Positions 8,065-17,765 are shown, numbered from the stretch's first letter. The stretch: 64,000 nucleotides of DNA from Mesoflavibacter zeaxanthinifaciens DSM 18436 (GCF_000422365.1 NZ_AULQ01000001.1:62001-126000), one strand, 5' to 3'. Notes: a model not told the origin generated them from the sequence alone. Translations and numbers: made by a program.

Positions 8065-11000
8065 TTAATTTTTTTTGTTTTCTATCCATTTTCTAGCTTT
8101 TACAAAAGCTTCTATCCAAGGGGAAACTTCATCTTTTCTGTTTTCTGGATAATTAGCCCAATTCCAAGGGAAAATAGAACGCTCTATATGTGGCATTGTT
8201 ACTAAATGTCTTCCTGTTTTATCGCATAACATTGCTGTATTATAATCAGACCCGTTAGGATTTGATGGGTAATCGTTATAAGCATATTTAGCAACAATAT
8301 CATAATTGTTCTCATCTTTTGGAAGGTTAAATTTACCTTCACCATGACTTATCCAAACACCTAAAGTGCTTCCTGCTAGTGTTGATAACATCACCGAATT
8401 GTTTTTTTGTACAACTACAGAGGTGAAAGAACTTTCGTGTTTGTGAGAGTTGTTATGTGCCATTTTCCCATGATTTTCATGCTCTGGATTTATCAGTTCT
8501 AACTCCATAAATAATTGACAACCGTTACAAATACCCACAGAAAGTGTGTCTTCTCTTTCAAAGAAGTTTTTAATCGCTTTGTTAGCTTTGTCGTTATATT
8601 TAATTGCTCCAGCCCAACCTTTTGCAGAGCCTAAAACATCACTATTAGAGAAACCTCCAACTGCACCTAAAAACTGAATGTCTTCAAGTGTTTCGCGACC
8701 AGAAATTAAATCGGTCATATGTACATCTTTTACGTCAAAACCAGCTAAATACATAGCGTTAGCCATTTCGCGTTCAGAGTTACTTCCTTTTTCTCTTAAA
8801 ATAGCAGCTTTTGGTCTATCTGAAGATTGGTTTTTGTTGTAAAAACTTAATTCGCCAGTAAAATGTTTTGGAAAATAATAGTTTAGCGGTTGTTTTGCGT
8901 AGTTTTCAAAACGTGTTTTTGCTAATCCGTTAGCTGTTTGCTTTTGATCTAATAAATATGAAGTTTTGTACCACATGTCTCTTAGTCTAGAAACTGTCAT
9001 TGTATAAACTTCATCATTATTTATAATACTTAATACATCGCTTGTAGTTGGTTTTCCTATGTTGAAAAACTCAATATTAGCATCATTTAAAACTGTTTCT
9101 ATTGAATTATCGGAAGCTTGGAAAACTATTCCTGAATTTTCAGCAAATAATAACTTTACCGTGTCTTTTTCATTTAAAGCAGAAAGATCAAGTTCAGCCC
9201 CTAAATTAATATCAGCAAAGCACATTTCTAATAAAGTGGTTATTAATCCACCAGAAGCAACATCATGACCAGCAACAATTTTTTGGTCTTTTATTAATTG
9301 TTGAATTGTGTTAAATACCGTTTTTACATAACCAGCATCTTTAACGTTTGGTGCTTCATTACCAACTTTATTTAAGATTTGAGCAAAACTACTTCCGCCT
9401 AATTTAAATTGATCTTGTGATAAGTTGATATAGTATATATCTCCGCCATTTCTTCTTAAAACAGGCTCAATAACATTAGTGATATTATTACAATTTGCTG
9501 CAGCAGAAATAATAACTGTACCAGGAGAAATAACCTCTTGGTCAGGATATTTTTGCTTCATTGATAATGAATCTTTTCCTGTTGGAACATTTATGCCTAA
9601 GTCTATAGCAAAATCTGAAATTGCTTGAACAGCCTCATATAATCTTGCGTCTTCACCTTCATTTTTACAAGGCCACATCCAGTTTGCAGATAAAGACACC
9701 GATTGTAAACCATCTTTTAATGGTGCCCAAACAATGTTAGTTAAAGCTTCGGTAATACTATTGCGGCTTCCAGCAACTGGATTAATTAATCCTGAAATAG
9801 GCGAGTGACCTATTGATGTTGCAATACCTTCTTTACCTTTAAAGTCTAATGCCATTACACCAACATTGTTTAATGGTAATTGTAATGGTCCTGCACATTG
9901 TTGTTTAGCAACTTTACCACCAACACAACGGTCTACTTTATTGGTAAGCCAATCTTTACAAGCTACAGCTTCTAACTGTAACACTTGATCTAAATAATCG
10001 TAGATTTTGTCTTTGTCGTAAGAGATTTCACTGTAATTTGCAGCTACAGTTTTATCTGTCATTATTGTTTTTGGAGAGCTTCCAAACATATCTTCTAAAG
10101 CTAAATCCATTGGTTTGTCACCATTAGTTTTAGACTCAAAAGTAAAACTTTTATCGTTTGTTACATCACCAACGGTATACATTGGAGAGCGTTCACGTTC
10201 TGCAATTTTGTTTAAGGTTTCGATGTGTTTTTCGGCAATAACTAATCCCATTCGTTCTTGAGATTCGTTACCTATAATTTCTTTAGCAGAAAGTGTTGGA
10301 TCACCAACAGGTAAGGCATCTAAATCAATTTTTCCACCGGTATCTTCAACTAATTCGCTTAAACAATTTAAATGTCCACCAGCACCATGATCGTGAATAG
10401 AAACTATAAAATTCTCGTCACTTTCTACCATACCGCGTACAGCGTTAGCCGCACGTTTTTGCATTTCTGGGTTAGAACGTTGTACAGCATTAAGCTCTAT
10501 TCCTGAAGAAAACTCACCTGTATCTGCAGAAGAAACTGCAGCTCCACCCATTCCGATACGATAATTCTCTCCACCAAGAATTACAATTTTATCACCATTT
10601 TTTGGAGTGTCTTTTAACGCTTGATCTGCTTTACCGTAACCAATTCCGCCAGCTTGCATAATCACCTTATCAAAACCTAAAGCTTTAGCATCTTCTTTAT
10701 GTTCAAAAGTTAAAACAGATCCGCAGATTAAAGGTTGTCCAAACTTGTTACCAAAATCTGAAGCACCATTACTGGCTTTTATTAAAATATCCATTGGTGT
10801 TTGGTATAACCATTTGCGTGCTGGAAATGCTTTTTCCCACGGACGATTGTCTTCTAATCTAGAATATGAAGTCATATAAACCGCGGTTCCGGCTAAAGGT
10901 AAAGAACCTTTTCCTCCAGCAAGTCTGTCTCTAATTTCTCCACCAGATCCTGTTGCAGCACCATTAAAAGGCTCGACAGTAGTAGGGAAGTTGTGTGTTT

Positions 11001-11739
11001 CTGCTTTAAGCGAAATAACAGATTCATAATCTTTAGTTTGATAAAAATCCGGAACATCTGCACGTTTTGGAGCAAATTGTTCAACTACTGGACCTTTTAT
11101 AAAAGCCACGTTATCTTTATAAGCAGAAACGATATCGTTTGGATTAGTTTCTGAAGTCTTTTTAATTAATTTGAAAAGAGATGTAGGCTTTTCTTCTCCA
11201 TCAATAACGAATGTACCATTGAAGATTTTATGACGACAATGTTCGCTATTTACTTGAGAAAAACCAAACACTTCAGAGTCTGTTAATGGTCTTCCTATTT
11301 TTTTAGATACGCTTTCTAAATAGGCTACTTCTTCATCACTCAAGGCTAAACCTTCTTGAGCGTTGTAAGCAGTTATATCTTCTATGTTTTTAATGGCTTC
11401 TGGTTGAATGTTTATTGTGAAACTATCTTGACTTAAACCATTAAATTTTTCTGAAATCATAGGATCGTAATCCTTAAAATCTTGTGTGCAAGATTCAAAT
11501 TCTTCAATTCTAATGATGCCATCAATACCCATATTTTGCGTAATTTCTACAGCGTTGGTACTCCATGGAGTAATCATTGCTGCACGCGGACCAACAAAAA
11601 AAGCATCTAAGGATGCTTGTTCTATTTTAGGCTGGTTGCCAAATAACCACGTTAATTTATTGATAGTTTCAGTAGATAATTCTTTTGTTGCTTGAACAGC
11701 AAATACTTTACTGTTTTGGTTTCCGAAGAAATGAATCAT
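8065..11739 (-). CDS. purL: Phosphoribosylformylglycinamidine synthase
   Basis: 1224 residues, the size of the single-chain (proteobacterial type) FGAM synthase. It converts FGAR, glutamine and ATP to FGAM in purine synthesis. The central synthetase domains carry SLKAETHNFPTTVEPFNGAATG and HDHGAGGHLNCLSELVE. The C-terminal glutaminase domain carries the nucleophile in VGICNGCQLFMELE and the His in HIERSIFPW. It lies downstream of the endonuclease I terminator and has its own promoter-like box, so it is probably a single-gene unit. The other purine gene in the window is purB at 58890-60233. Confidence 0.97.
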   Translation of the reverse strand: MIHFFGNQNSKVFAVQATKELSTETINKLTWLFGNQPKIEQASLDAFFVGPRAAMITPWSTNAVEITQNMGIDGIIRIEEFESCTQDFKDYDPMISEKFNGLSQDSFTINIQPEAIKNIEDITAYNAQEGLALSDEEVAYLESVSKKIGRPLTDSEVFGFSQVNSEHCRHKIFNGTFVIDGEEKPTSLFKLIKKTSETNPNDIVSAYKDNVAFIKGPVVEQFAPKRADVPDFYQTKDYESVISLKAETHNFPTTVEPFNGAATGSGGEIRDRLAGGKGSLPLAGTAVYMTSYSRLEDNRPWEKAFPARKWLYQTPMDILIKASNGASDFGNKFGQPLICGSVLTFEHKEDAKALGFDKVIMQAGGIGYGKADQALKDTPKNGDKIVILGGENYRIGMGGAAVSSADTGEFSSGIELNAVQRSNPEMQKRAANAVRGMVESDENFIVSIHDHGAGGHLNCLSELVEDTGGKIDLDALPVGDPTLSAKEIIGNESQERMGLVIAEKHIETLNKIAERERSPMYTVGDVTNDKSFTFESKTNGDKPMDLALEDMFGSSPKTIMTDKTVAANYSEISYDKDKIYDYLDQVLQLEAVACKDWLTNKVDRCVGGKVAKQQCAGPLQLPLNNVGVMALDFKGKEGIATSIGHSPISGLINPVAGSRNSITEALTNIVWAPLKDGLQSVSLSANWMWPCKNEGEDARLYEAVQAISDFAIDLGINVPTGKDSLSMKQKYPDQEVISPGTVIISAAANCNNITNVIEPVLRRNGGDIYYINLSQDQFKLGGSSFAQILNKVGNEAPNVKDAGYVKTVFNTIQQLIKDQKIVAGHDVASGGLITTLLEMCFADINLGAELDLSALNEKDTVKLLFAENSGIVFQASDNSIETVLNDANIEFFNIGKPTTSDVLSIINNDEVYTMTVSRLRDMWYKTSYLLDQKQTANGLAKTRFENYAKQPLNYYFPKHFTGELSFYNKNQSSDRPKAAILREKGSNSEREMANAMYLAGFDVKDVHMTDLISGRETLEDIQFLGAVGGFSNSDVLGSAKGWAGAIKYNDKANKAIKNFFEREDTLSVGICNGCQLFMELELINPEHENHGKMAHNNSHKHESSFTSVVVQKNNSVMLSTLAGSTLGVWISHGEGKFNLPKDENNYDIVAKYAYNDYPSNPNGSDYNTAMLCDKTGRHLVTMPHIERSIFPWNWANYPENRKDEVSPWIEAFVKARKWIENKKN

Positions 11740-11772
11740 TATTTCAGGAGTTTTGTGTTGTTTTTAAAGCAT

Positions 11773-11780
11773 CAAATTTA
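11773..11780 (-). promoter_or_regulatory. Promoter -7 box of purL
   Basis: Minus-strand TAAATTTG, an exact match to TAnnTTTG, 33 bases upstream of the purL start. No convincing -33 TTG was found. Confidence 0.5.
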
Positions 11781-11851
11781 CATCTTTTAGTTAGATTATT
11801 TTATTAAAAAGTTGTCATTTTTTTTTAGTTATTCACGTGGTTATTAACTAT

Positions 11852-11883
11852 AAAAAAAGCGACATCTTGGTGTCGCTTTTTTT
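11852..11883. terminator. Terminator of the endonuclease I gene
   Basis: A-run, stem AAGCGACA with TGTCGCTT around a short loop, then T-run. It lies directly after the endonuclease stop codon on the minus strand; the symmetrical A/T tails would work in both directions. Confidence 0.85.
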
Positions 11884-11901
11884 ATTAACAAGTTTGATAA
11901 C

Positions 11902-13755
11902 TTATTCTCTAATTAATTTTTTTGTAACACTACCATTACTAGTTTCTAGTTTTAGGATGTAAATTCCTTTTTTAAGACTAGATACATTAATTTTTTTGTT
12001 GTTTGTAGTTACCGTTCCGCTTAAAATTTTCTTACCTAAAATATCATAGATTTGATAGCTAGTTGTTGATTTTACGTCTGCGTTTAAAGTATTTCCTTTA
12101 ATTGGGTTAGGGTAGATTTTGAATGTTGATTTTTCAAAATTTGAAGTTGATAATGTAGGTTGCCCCAAACTATCACAAGTGTCTTGAAGATAGCTATCCC
12201 ATTCTGACAAACTAAAAGAAGTTGTAGGATTAGTAATAGTAGACTTTCTAACTAAAGTAGTGTTTTGAGCAAAAGTAGAAGAGTTACCTTCTTCTCCTAT
12301 AATATCAATTAAAGTTCCGTTTTTAAATAAACCAATAGCGTCATTACCATTAAATCCTGTGATTGTATTATTGGTGTAATCTGCTTCAGATTCGCAACCT
12401 AAAGATAGTCCGCTGTTTACAATTACGTAAACATCTCCAGCAGCAATTGAAGCACCTGAAGGAAAAGAAACATCACTTCCAAAGCTATTACCGTTTGAGC
12501 CTAATCTTAAAGTGTAATTTGCTAATTGTACAGTTGAGTTTGTATAATTAGCAATCTCTAAAGCTTTATTATTACCGCTACCTTCTATGTACTCAGAAAA
12601 GAATATCTCGTTTATGCCGGCTGGAACATTAGTTGTCATTTCACAATCTTGATTACTTACATTTGAAGTATTTCCTGCTGCATCTAAAGCATAAATTGTA
12701 AAGCAGTAGTTAGTTTCTGAAGTTAATCCTGTAACAGTAAAATTAGTTACAGCTGTTGAGGTGTTTGTATAGAAAGAGCCATCTACAAAAATATCATAAC
12801 TTGCTACAGCAACATCGTCTGTAGAGGCAGTCCAAGATAAACCTATTGTAGATGCAGTAGCGTTAGATGCTACTAAATTTGTTGGAGTAGTTGGAGCTGT
12901 AGTGTCTGTTGAAGGATTCCAAATTAAATTAGCATAAGCTGGATTGTCTACAAATGGGTTACGATTACCTTGTGATAGATAAGCAGCATCATTTCGGTCT
13001 ATTTCAAATTGAGAAGGAGGATATGTATTATGCCAATCTAACATAGTGTTAATAAACCAAGTTTCATAAAATTGATCACTTGTTCCGTTTAATGGATTGT
13101 ATTGAACTGTATGTGGATCCCAACCTGAGTCGTCCCAATTGTCTTCGTATCTTACTGCAAAATATAACATTGCACGTGCAACATAACCTTTAAATTCGTC
13201 TATAGGTTCAAAACACCTTCCTGTGTAACCATAATTATTTCCTGTTCCCCATTTAGAACCATTACTGTAAGATGTATTAGTACTTGTTACTACACCAAAT
13301 GGGTAATTACTACGTCCATTATTTACAAAACCATCTGTAGGTATTACGTGATGGATATCTGATACCATTGGAAGGTTTTCTGAATTATTAAAAAATCCTT
13401 GAGGAAATAAATGTTCTCTATTATAGCATTGTCCTTCTGCGTTGTATGATCCACCACATTGGTCTGAAATAGAGTGATTATAATTATAAGTATCTGATTG
13501 TGAAGGTTTTTCTGTATAAATATCTAATACAGAGCCATCGTTTTCATAATAGTTATCGGTATCTGTTAATGCGTATTCTTGATATAGATTATCATAACTA
13601 TTACTATTCCAGGTATGACCATTTGTTATGATAACTTTTAATTGTGTTTTTAAGGTATAACCAGTACCTGTTGCTGTACTGTAATATCCTGCAGGAACTT
13701 GAGCAAAGCCAAAAGATGTAATTAATAAGGCTATTAAAATGTAAATTTGTTTCAT
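11902..13755 (-). CDS. Secreted endonuclease I with FN3, lamin-tail and type IX sorting domains
   Basis: 617 residues. Residues 1-19 are a signal peptide ending ...FGFAQ. Residues about 20-285 are the endonuclease I (EndA/Vvn-type) domain, with the catalytic/metal region NREHLFPQ (112-119) and DIHHVIPTDGFVN with a following NGRSNYPFG (about 133-154). A fibronectin type III domain follows at about 289-375, then a lamin-tail domain at about 380-500 (INEIFFSEYIEGSGNNKALE). The last ~75 residues (STFKIYPNPIKGN...KKLIRE) are a type IX secretion sorting domain. It is therefore an extracellular nuclease, plausibly for DNA scavenging. It is followed by its own terminator. Confidence 0.93.
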   Translation of the reverse strand: MKQIYILIALLITSFGFAQVPAGYYSTATGTGYTLKTQLKVIITNGHTWNSNSYDNLYQEYALTDTDNYYENDGSVLDIYTEKPSQSDTYNYNHSISDQCGGSYNAEGQCYNREHLFPQGFFNNSENLPMVSDIHHVIPTDGFVNNGRSNYPFGVVTSTNTSYSNGSKWGTGNNYGYTGRCFEPIDEFKGYVARAMLYFAVRYEDNWDDSGWDPHTVQYNPLNGTSDQFYETWFINTMLDWHNTYPPSQFEIDRNDAAYLSQGNRNPFVDNPAYANLIWNPSTDTTAPTTPTNLVASNATASTIGLSWTASTDDVAVASYDIFVDGSFYTNTSTAVTNFTVTGLTSETNYCFTIYALDAAGNTSNVSNQDCEMTTNVPAGINEIFFSEYIEGSGNNKALEIANYTNSTVQLANYTLRLGSNGNSFGSDVSFPSGASIAAGDVYVIVNSGLSLGCESEADYTNNTITGFNGNDAIGLFKNGTLIDIIGEEGNSSTFAQNTTLVRKSTITNPTTSFSLSEWDSYLQDTCDSLGQPTLSTSNFEKSTFKIYPNPIKGNTLNADVKSTTSYQIYDILGKKILSGTVTTNNKKINVSSLKKGIYILKLETSNGSVTKKLIRE

Positions 13756-13780
13756 TTAGTTTTAATTTTGGGAGAATAAT

Positions 13781-14992
13781 TTATTTTCTTTTTAATAAAG
13801 CCATGTAAAATCCGTCAAATCCAGACTCATGAGCCAATATTTTTTTATCTTTTACAAATGTAAATTCTTTTCCTTCTTCTGAAGCTAAGAATTTATCTAC
13901 CTGCTCTTGATTTTCTGATGGTAAAATAGAACATGTAGCATAAACTAATTGTCCGCCAGATTTTACCATTTTAGAATACGAACTTAAAATTTCGGCTTGC
14001 GTGTTTTTAATTCGGTCTAAAAATTCTGGCTCTAATTTCCATTTAGCATCAGGATTTCTTCTTAAAACGCCTAAACCAGAACAAGGTGCATCAATTAAAA
14101 CACGGTCTGCTTGGTCATGTAATTTTTTAATGACTTTGGTAGAGTCTATATGTCTAGGTTCAATATTATGCGCGCCATTACGCTTTGCACGACGCTTTAA
14201 TTCTTTCAACTTATTTGCATAAATATCTAAAGCAATTATTTGTCCTTTATTTTGCATAATAGAAGCTAGGTGTAATGTTTTACCGCCAGCACCAGCACAA
14301 GTATCTATTACACGCATACCTGGTTCTACTTGCAAAAAGTCTGCCACTAATTGTGAAGACGCATCTTGTACTTCAAACAATCCATCTTTAAAAGCTTCGG
14401 TTGAAAACACATTAGCACGTTCTTTTAAACGTAATGCGTCTGGATAATCTTTTAAAGTTTCGGTCTCTATATCTAAGTCAAAAAGAATATTTTGAAGCTT
14501 TTCTTTAGTCGTTTTTAAGGTGTTTACTCTTAAAATTACATCTGCTTGCTCGTTTAAGGCTTGGATTTCTTTAGTCCATTTGGCTTCTCCAAGTTCTTTT
14601 ACAGCAATATCATCAATCCAATCTGGAATAGATTCTTTAATTTTTCTAATTTTAGAAAGCTCATCAAAACGTCCTTTAATTTTTCGAGTTGGTGTGTTTT
14701 CAAAATACTTCCAATCTGGTAATTTAATTCCTTTTAAAGTTGCCCAAACCGCAAACAGACGCCAGATATCATCTCTACTAAAAGGTTCTTTTACGTTAGC
14801 AATTTCAGCATATAAACGCTTCCAACGTACGATGTCGTAAGTGGTTTCGGCTACAAAAGCACGATCACGACTTCCCCAACGTTTGTCTCTTTTTAAAAGT
14901 TGTTGTACTACTTTGTCTGCGTATTGACCTTCGTTAAATATTTGAAGTAAACCATCTACGGTTGCAAAACATAAGTTTCTGTGTAAGCGCAT
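13781..14992 (-). CDS. NOL1/NOP2/Sun-type RNA m5C methyltransferase (RsmB-like)
   Basis: 403 residues. The SAM-binding motif DTCAGAGGKT is at 230-239. The two-cysteine catalytic pair is present: DAPCSGLG (Cys304) and YATCSILPSENQEQ (Cys354), as in m5C methyltransferases of the RsmB/RsmF group. The N-terminal half is helical, like the NusB-like extension of RsmB, and the protein probably methylates 16S rRNA. The exact target nucleotide is not certain, so no symbol is given. Its likely promoter box is TAACTTTG at 15014-15021. Confidence 0.9.
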   Translation of the reverse strand: MRLHRNLCFATVDGLLQIFNEGQYADKVVQQLLKRDKRWGSRDRAFVAETTYDIVRWKRLYAEIANVKEPFSRDDIWRLFAVWATLKGIKLPDWKYFENTPTRKIKGRFDELSKIRKIKESIPDWIDDIAVKELGEAKWTKEIQALNEQADVILRVNTLKTTKEKLQNILFDLDIETETLKDYPDALRLKERANVFSTEAFKDGLFEVQDASSQLVADFLQVEPGMRVIDTCAGAGGKTLHLASIMQNKGQIIALDIYANKLKELKRRAKRNGAHNIEPRHIDSTKVIKKLHDQADRVLIDAPCSGLGVLRRNPDAKWKLEPEFLDRIKNTQAEILSSYSKMVKSGGQLVYATCSILPSENQEQVDKFLASEEGKEFTFVKDKKILAHESGFDGFYMALLKRK

Positions 14993-15013
14993 ATTTTAAA
15001 ATTTAAAAGCAGA

Positions 15014-15021
15014 CAAAGTTA
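15014..15021 (-). promoter_or_regulatory. Promoter -7 box of the rRNA methyltransferase gene
   Basis: Minus-strand TAACTTTG fits TAnnTTTG and lies about 22 bases upstream of the start at 14992. Confidence 0.5.
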
Positions 15022-15098
15022 AGGTTTATATGTGGATTTTGAATGACTTTGTTAAATATTTCAATTTGCTTTTCTATTTTTATTGAAAATTATTAACG

Positions 15099-16202
15099 AT
15101 GAAATTATTCCTTCAGTTTATTATAGCCTTCATGTCTCTACTAATTGTCTTTAGTTGTAAATCTTTAAAAGAAGAAAGTCGTACTGAAAAGGAAGTTGAA
15201 AATTTTACTTCAGTTGAAATTGAAACTTTAATTGAAGATTCTACTTTGAATGTTAGAGCTTTTGAATATTTCGATACTAATAAATCCTTTGGTTTTTTGA
15301 CTTCAACAGGTAATCTTGGAGCAATACTAACAAGAGATAATGAATATGATAATAATGAAATTAATAAAGTAGTGTATCCAACTTTTGTAGATAGTACTAA
15401 TTCAAAATTAAATTTTAGATCTTTAGCTTTAGTAAAAAATTTAGGTTTTGCATTAAGTATTGGTAATCCAGCATTGCTATATCGAATAGATTCTGAAGGA
15501 GTAATAGATTTGGTCTACCAAGAAAATCACCCAAAAGCTTTTTATGATTCTATGGAATTTTGGAATGACCAAGAAGGTATTGCAATTGGTGATCCTACTG
15601 ATGACTGTATGAGTATAATTATTACCAGAGATGGAGGAGACACTTGGACTAAATTGTCTTGTGAAGATTTACCAAAAGCTAATGAAGGTGAAGCAGCATT
15701 TGCAGCAAGTGATACCAACATTGCTATAGTAGGCGATAAGACTTGGGTAGCAACAGGAGGAAAATCTAGCCGAATATTGTTTTCGGCAGATAAAGGAAAA
15801 ACTTGGGATGTTTTTGATACGCCAATTATACAAGGAAAAGAAACTACCGGAATGTATAGTATAGATTTTTATGATGAAAACCATGGTTTTGCAATTGGTG
15901 GCGATTATACAGATGCAGATGCTAACCAAAAGAATAAAATAGTGACTAATGATGGCGGAAAAACATGGCAAGTTGTTGCAGATGGAAGTGGACCAGGTTA
16001 CCGTAGTTGTGTGCAATATGTACCAAACAGCAATGCACAACAATTAGTCGCGATAGGTTTTAAAGGTATAGATTACAGTGCAGATGCAGGACAAACCTGG
16101 AAACATCTAAGCGATGAAGGTTATTATACATTAAGATTTTTAAACGATAGTACTGCTTATGCAGCAGGAAATGGTCGTATTAGTAAATTAAGTTTTAAAT
16201 AA
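15099..16202 (+). CDS. Asp-box (YCF48/BNR-like) beta-propeller lipoprotein
   Basis: 367 residues. A lipoprotein signal ends at LIVFSC (Cys20). Four Asp-box motifs are visible: TRDGGDTW (177-184), SADKGKTW (229-236), TNDGGKTW (283-290) and SADAGQTW (327-334), the repeat of sialidase/YCF48-type beta-propellers. The catalytic residues of sialidases are not apparent, so an enzymatic function should not be assumed; flavobacterial annotations often call it an oxidoreductase without evidence. It is a single gene divergent from the rRNA methyltransferase and ends in a strong hairpin terminator. Likely envelope-anchored, function unknown. Confidence 0.85.
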   Translation: MKLFLQFIIAFMSLLIVFSCKSLKEESRTEKEVENFTSVEIETLIEDSTLNVRAFEYFDTNKSFGFLTSTGNLGAILTRDNEYDNNEINKVVYPTFVDSTNSKLNFRSLALVKNLGFALSIGNPALLYRIDSEGVIDLVYQENHPKAFYDSMEFWNDQEGIAIGDPTDDCMSIIITRDGGDTWTKLSCEDLPKANEGEAAFAASDTNIAIVGDKTWVATGGKSSRILFSADKGKTWDVFDTPIIQGKETTGMYSIDFYDENHGFAIGGDYTDADANQKNKIVTNDGGKTWQVVADGSGPGYRSCVQYVPNSNAQQLVAIGFKGIDYSADAGQTWKHLSDEGYYTLRFLNDSTAYAAGNGRISKLSFK

Positions 16203-16229
16203 AAAAAGCAGCCATTTGGCTGCTTTTTT
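16202..16229. terminator. Bidirectional terminator between convergent genes
   Basis: A-run, stem AAGCAGCC/GGCTGCTT with loop ATTT, T-run. It starts at the stop codon of the Asp-box gene and ends just before the stop of the convergent Spy-like gene, so it serves both. Confidence 0.85.
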
Positions 16230-16233
16230 ATGT

Positions 16234-16698
16234 TTAGTCTTTTCGTGCTTCTCGATGTCTACCTCTAAACTCTTCAATCATCTTACGTTTAAAGGTGCGT
16301 TCTGCATGCATTAACTTTACAATTTTCTTGTAGCTTATTACTTTAGTAAGTTTATCAATAAAAGCTTTTTCATTTTTTACTTTAGCTTCTTCATTTGCTT
16401 GCATTTCTTTAAGTAATGCTTCAGATTCTGATTCGGTAAGTTTTTCTATATCTAAATCTTTTCTTTTCTTTATTGAAGATTGAAAATATTTATGTTTTTC
16501 TTCTTCGTGTGCATTATATATTGGCCAAAAGTTTTCGGCTTCTTTTTTTGTTAAGTCAAGTTGCTCTGTAATATGGGCAACTTTTAGTGCTTTTAATTTC
16601 TCACTTATTTTTTTTGTGTAACCTTTTTCTTTTTCTAATTGAGCAAAAGTGCTTATAGAAACAAATAATAAGATTATAGTAAATATTTTATTTTTCAT
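16234..16698 (-). CDS. Spy/CpxP-like periplasmic protein of an ECF sigma cluster
   Basis: 154 residues with a clear signal peptide (ends ISTFAQ). The mature part is highly charged and helical (KEAENFWPIYNAHEEEKHKYFQ then repeated Lys/Glu helices), resembling the LTxxQ/Spy-like helical proteins that accompany flavobacterial ECF sigma factors. It is the last gene of a three-gene cluster: sigma factor, repeat-bearing membrane protein, this protein, with 11 to 33 base spacers. A role in sensing or buffering envelope stress is inferred from that arrangement only. Confidence 0.7.
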   Translation of the reverse strand: MKNKIFTIILLFVSISTFAQLEKEKGYTKKISEKLKALKVAHITEQLDLTKKEAENFWPIYNAHEEEKHKYFQSSIKKRKDLDIEKLTESESEALLKEMQANEEAKVKNEKAFIDKLTKVISYKKIVKLMHAERTFKRKMIEEFRGRHREARKD

Positions 16699-16709
16699 GT
16701 GTTAAGTTT

Positions 16710-17186
16710 TTATTCGTCTAAAAAATCTTCTAAATCTATGTCGTCTAAATAGTTATCTATAGAAATACCGTTATAGTCAATAAAATCTGTTTGTGATAAT
16801 TGATCGGTGTTTATTAGGTTTCTAATATCATTAAGTTCAACTTCATTTAAAATGTAAGCTTCAACAGTTTCTGTATCTAGGTTATCAAAAGTGACTTGTG
16901 TTTTAAAAGGATTTAAATTAAAAAATAGAACAAACATTGCTGCAATACTGGCTACTGTAATTATTGTTTTTTTGTTGAATAATTTAATTATTTTAGTCTC
17001 TTTAGTTTTGCTTAAAATATTATCCTCAATAGTATCAAAATAATTGTCTGGTGTTTTAAATCCAGAATCTTTGCCAATTTCTTCTAAACTAATTTGAGAC
17101 ATAATTTGGTCTTCAATAGTATTAAAATAGTTATTTGGTGTTTTAAAACCAGTTTGTTTGATGTTATTTAAGTTTTCTTTTTTCAT
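16710..17186 (-). CDS. Putative anti-sigma membrane protein with a duplicated motif
   Basis: 158 residues. Near the N terminus two copies of a motif GFKTPxNYFxTIEDxI occur at residues 13-28 and 42-57, 29 residues apart. One transmembrane segment lies at about 73-90 (TIITVASIAAMFVLFFNL), and an acidic C-terminal part ends DDIDLEDFLDE. Placement just after an ECF sigma gene and the cytoplasm-TM-periplasm layout suggest an anti-sigma factor, with the repeated motif on the cytoplasmic side as a possible sigma-binding element. No zinc-binding HxxxCxxC of classic anti-sigma domains is present, so the function is an inference. Confidence 0.65.
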   Translation of the reverse strand: MKKENLNNIKQTGFKTPNNYFNTIEDQIMSQISLEEIGKDSGFKTPDNYFDTIEDNILSKTKETKIIKLFNKKTIITVASIAAMFVLFFNLNPFKTQVTFDNLDTETVEAYILNEVELNDIRNLINTDQLSQTDFIDYNGISIDNYLDDIDLEDFLDE

Positions 17187-17219
17187 TTCAATATTTAGAC
17201 ACTTTTTTTTAATAAAGGT

Positions 17220-17765
17220 TTAATCTTGAGTTAAGTAGGTTTCAATTTTTTTTACGGCAATGTGGTATGATGCTTTTAAAGCACCTTCGCTGGTTTCTAA
17301 AATTTCAGATATTTCGCTGTATTTTAAATCTTGAAAGTATTTCATGTTAAATACTAGTTGTTGTTTTTCTGGTAGCGTAGCTATTGCTTTTTGTAATTGT
17401 AATTGAATTTCTTCTCCTTCAAAATATACGTCACTTTCCAAATTTTTAATTGCTAGACTATTAGCTTCTTCATTATTTAAATTTAGTCTTTTTGCGTTTT
17501 TTTTAAGATGTGTTAAGGCTTCATTAGTTGCAATTCTGTATAACCAAGAATATAATTTACTTTCTCCTTTAAAGTTATCTATGTTTTTAAAAACTTTGAT
17601 AAACGTGTTTTGTAAGACATCGTCTGCATCGTCATGGGATTTTACTATATGTCTAATATGCCAATATAAACGCTCTTTATAAAGCGAAATAAGCTTTTTA
17701 AACGCATGATTTTTTTGATCTTGCGATTGTAATTGTGCTATTAATTGGTTTTCGTCTATTATCAT
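17220..17765 (-). CDS. ECF RNA polymerase sigma factor
   Basis: 181 residues with sigma region 2 (DADDVLQNTFIKVFKNID then KLYSWLYRIATNEALTHL) and region 4 (LPEKQQLVFNMKYFQDLKY followed by SEISEILETSEGALKASYH). It heads a cluster with the membrane protein and the Spy-like protein, which probably control its activity. A 7-bp inverted repeat (GATTAGT at 17836-17842, ACTAATC at 17857-17863) lies in its upstream region, but I see no standard -7 box, which would fit autoregulation by an ECF promoter. Confidence 0.93.
   Translation of the reverse strand: MIIDENQLIAQLQSQDQKNHAFKKLISLYKERLYWHIRHIVKSHDDADDVLQNTFIKVFKNIDNFKGESKLYSWLYRIATNEALTHLKKNAKRLNLNNEEANSLAIKNLESDVYFEGEEIQLQLQKAIATLPEKQQLVFNMKYFQDLKYSEISEILETSEGALKASYHIAVKKIETYLTQD

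Noticed and set aside
14520-14840. 106-codon plus-strand ORF inside the rRNA methyltransferase gene
   Set aside because: Antisense to a conserved gene and with no recognisable domain.
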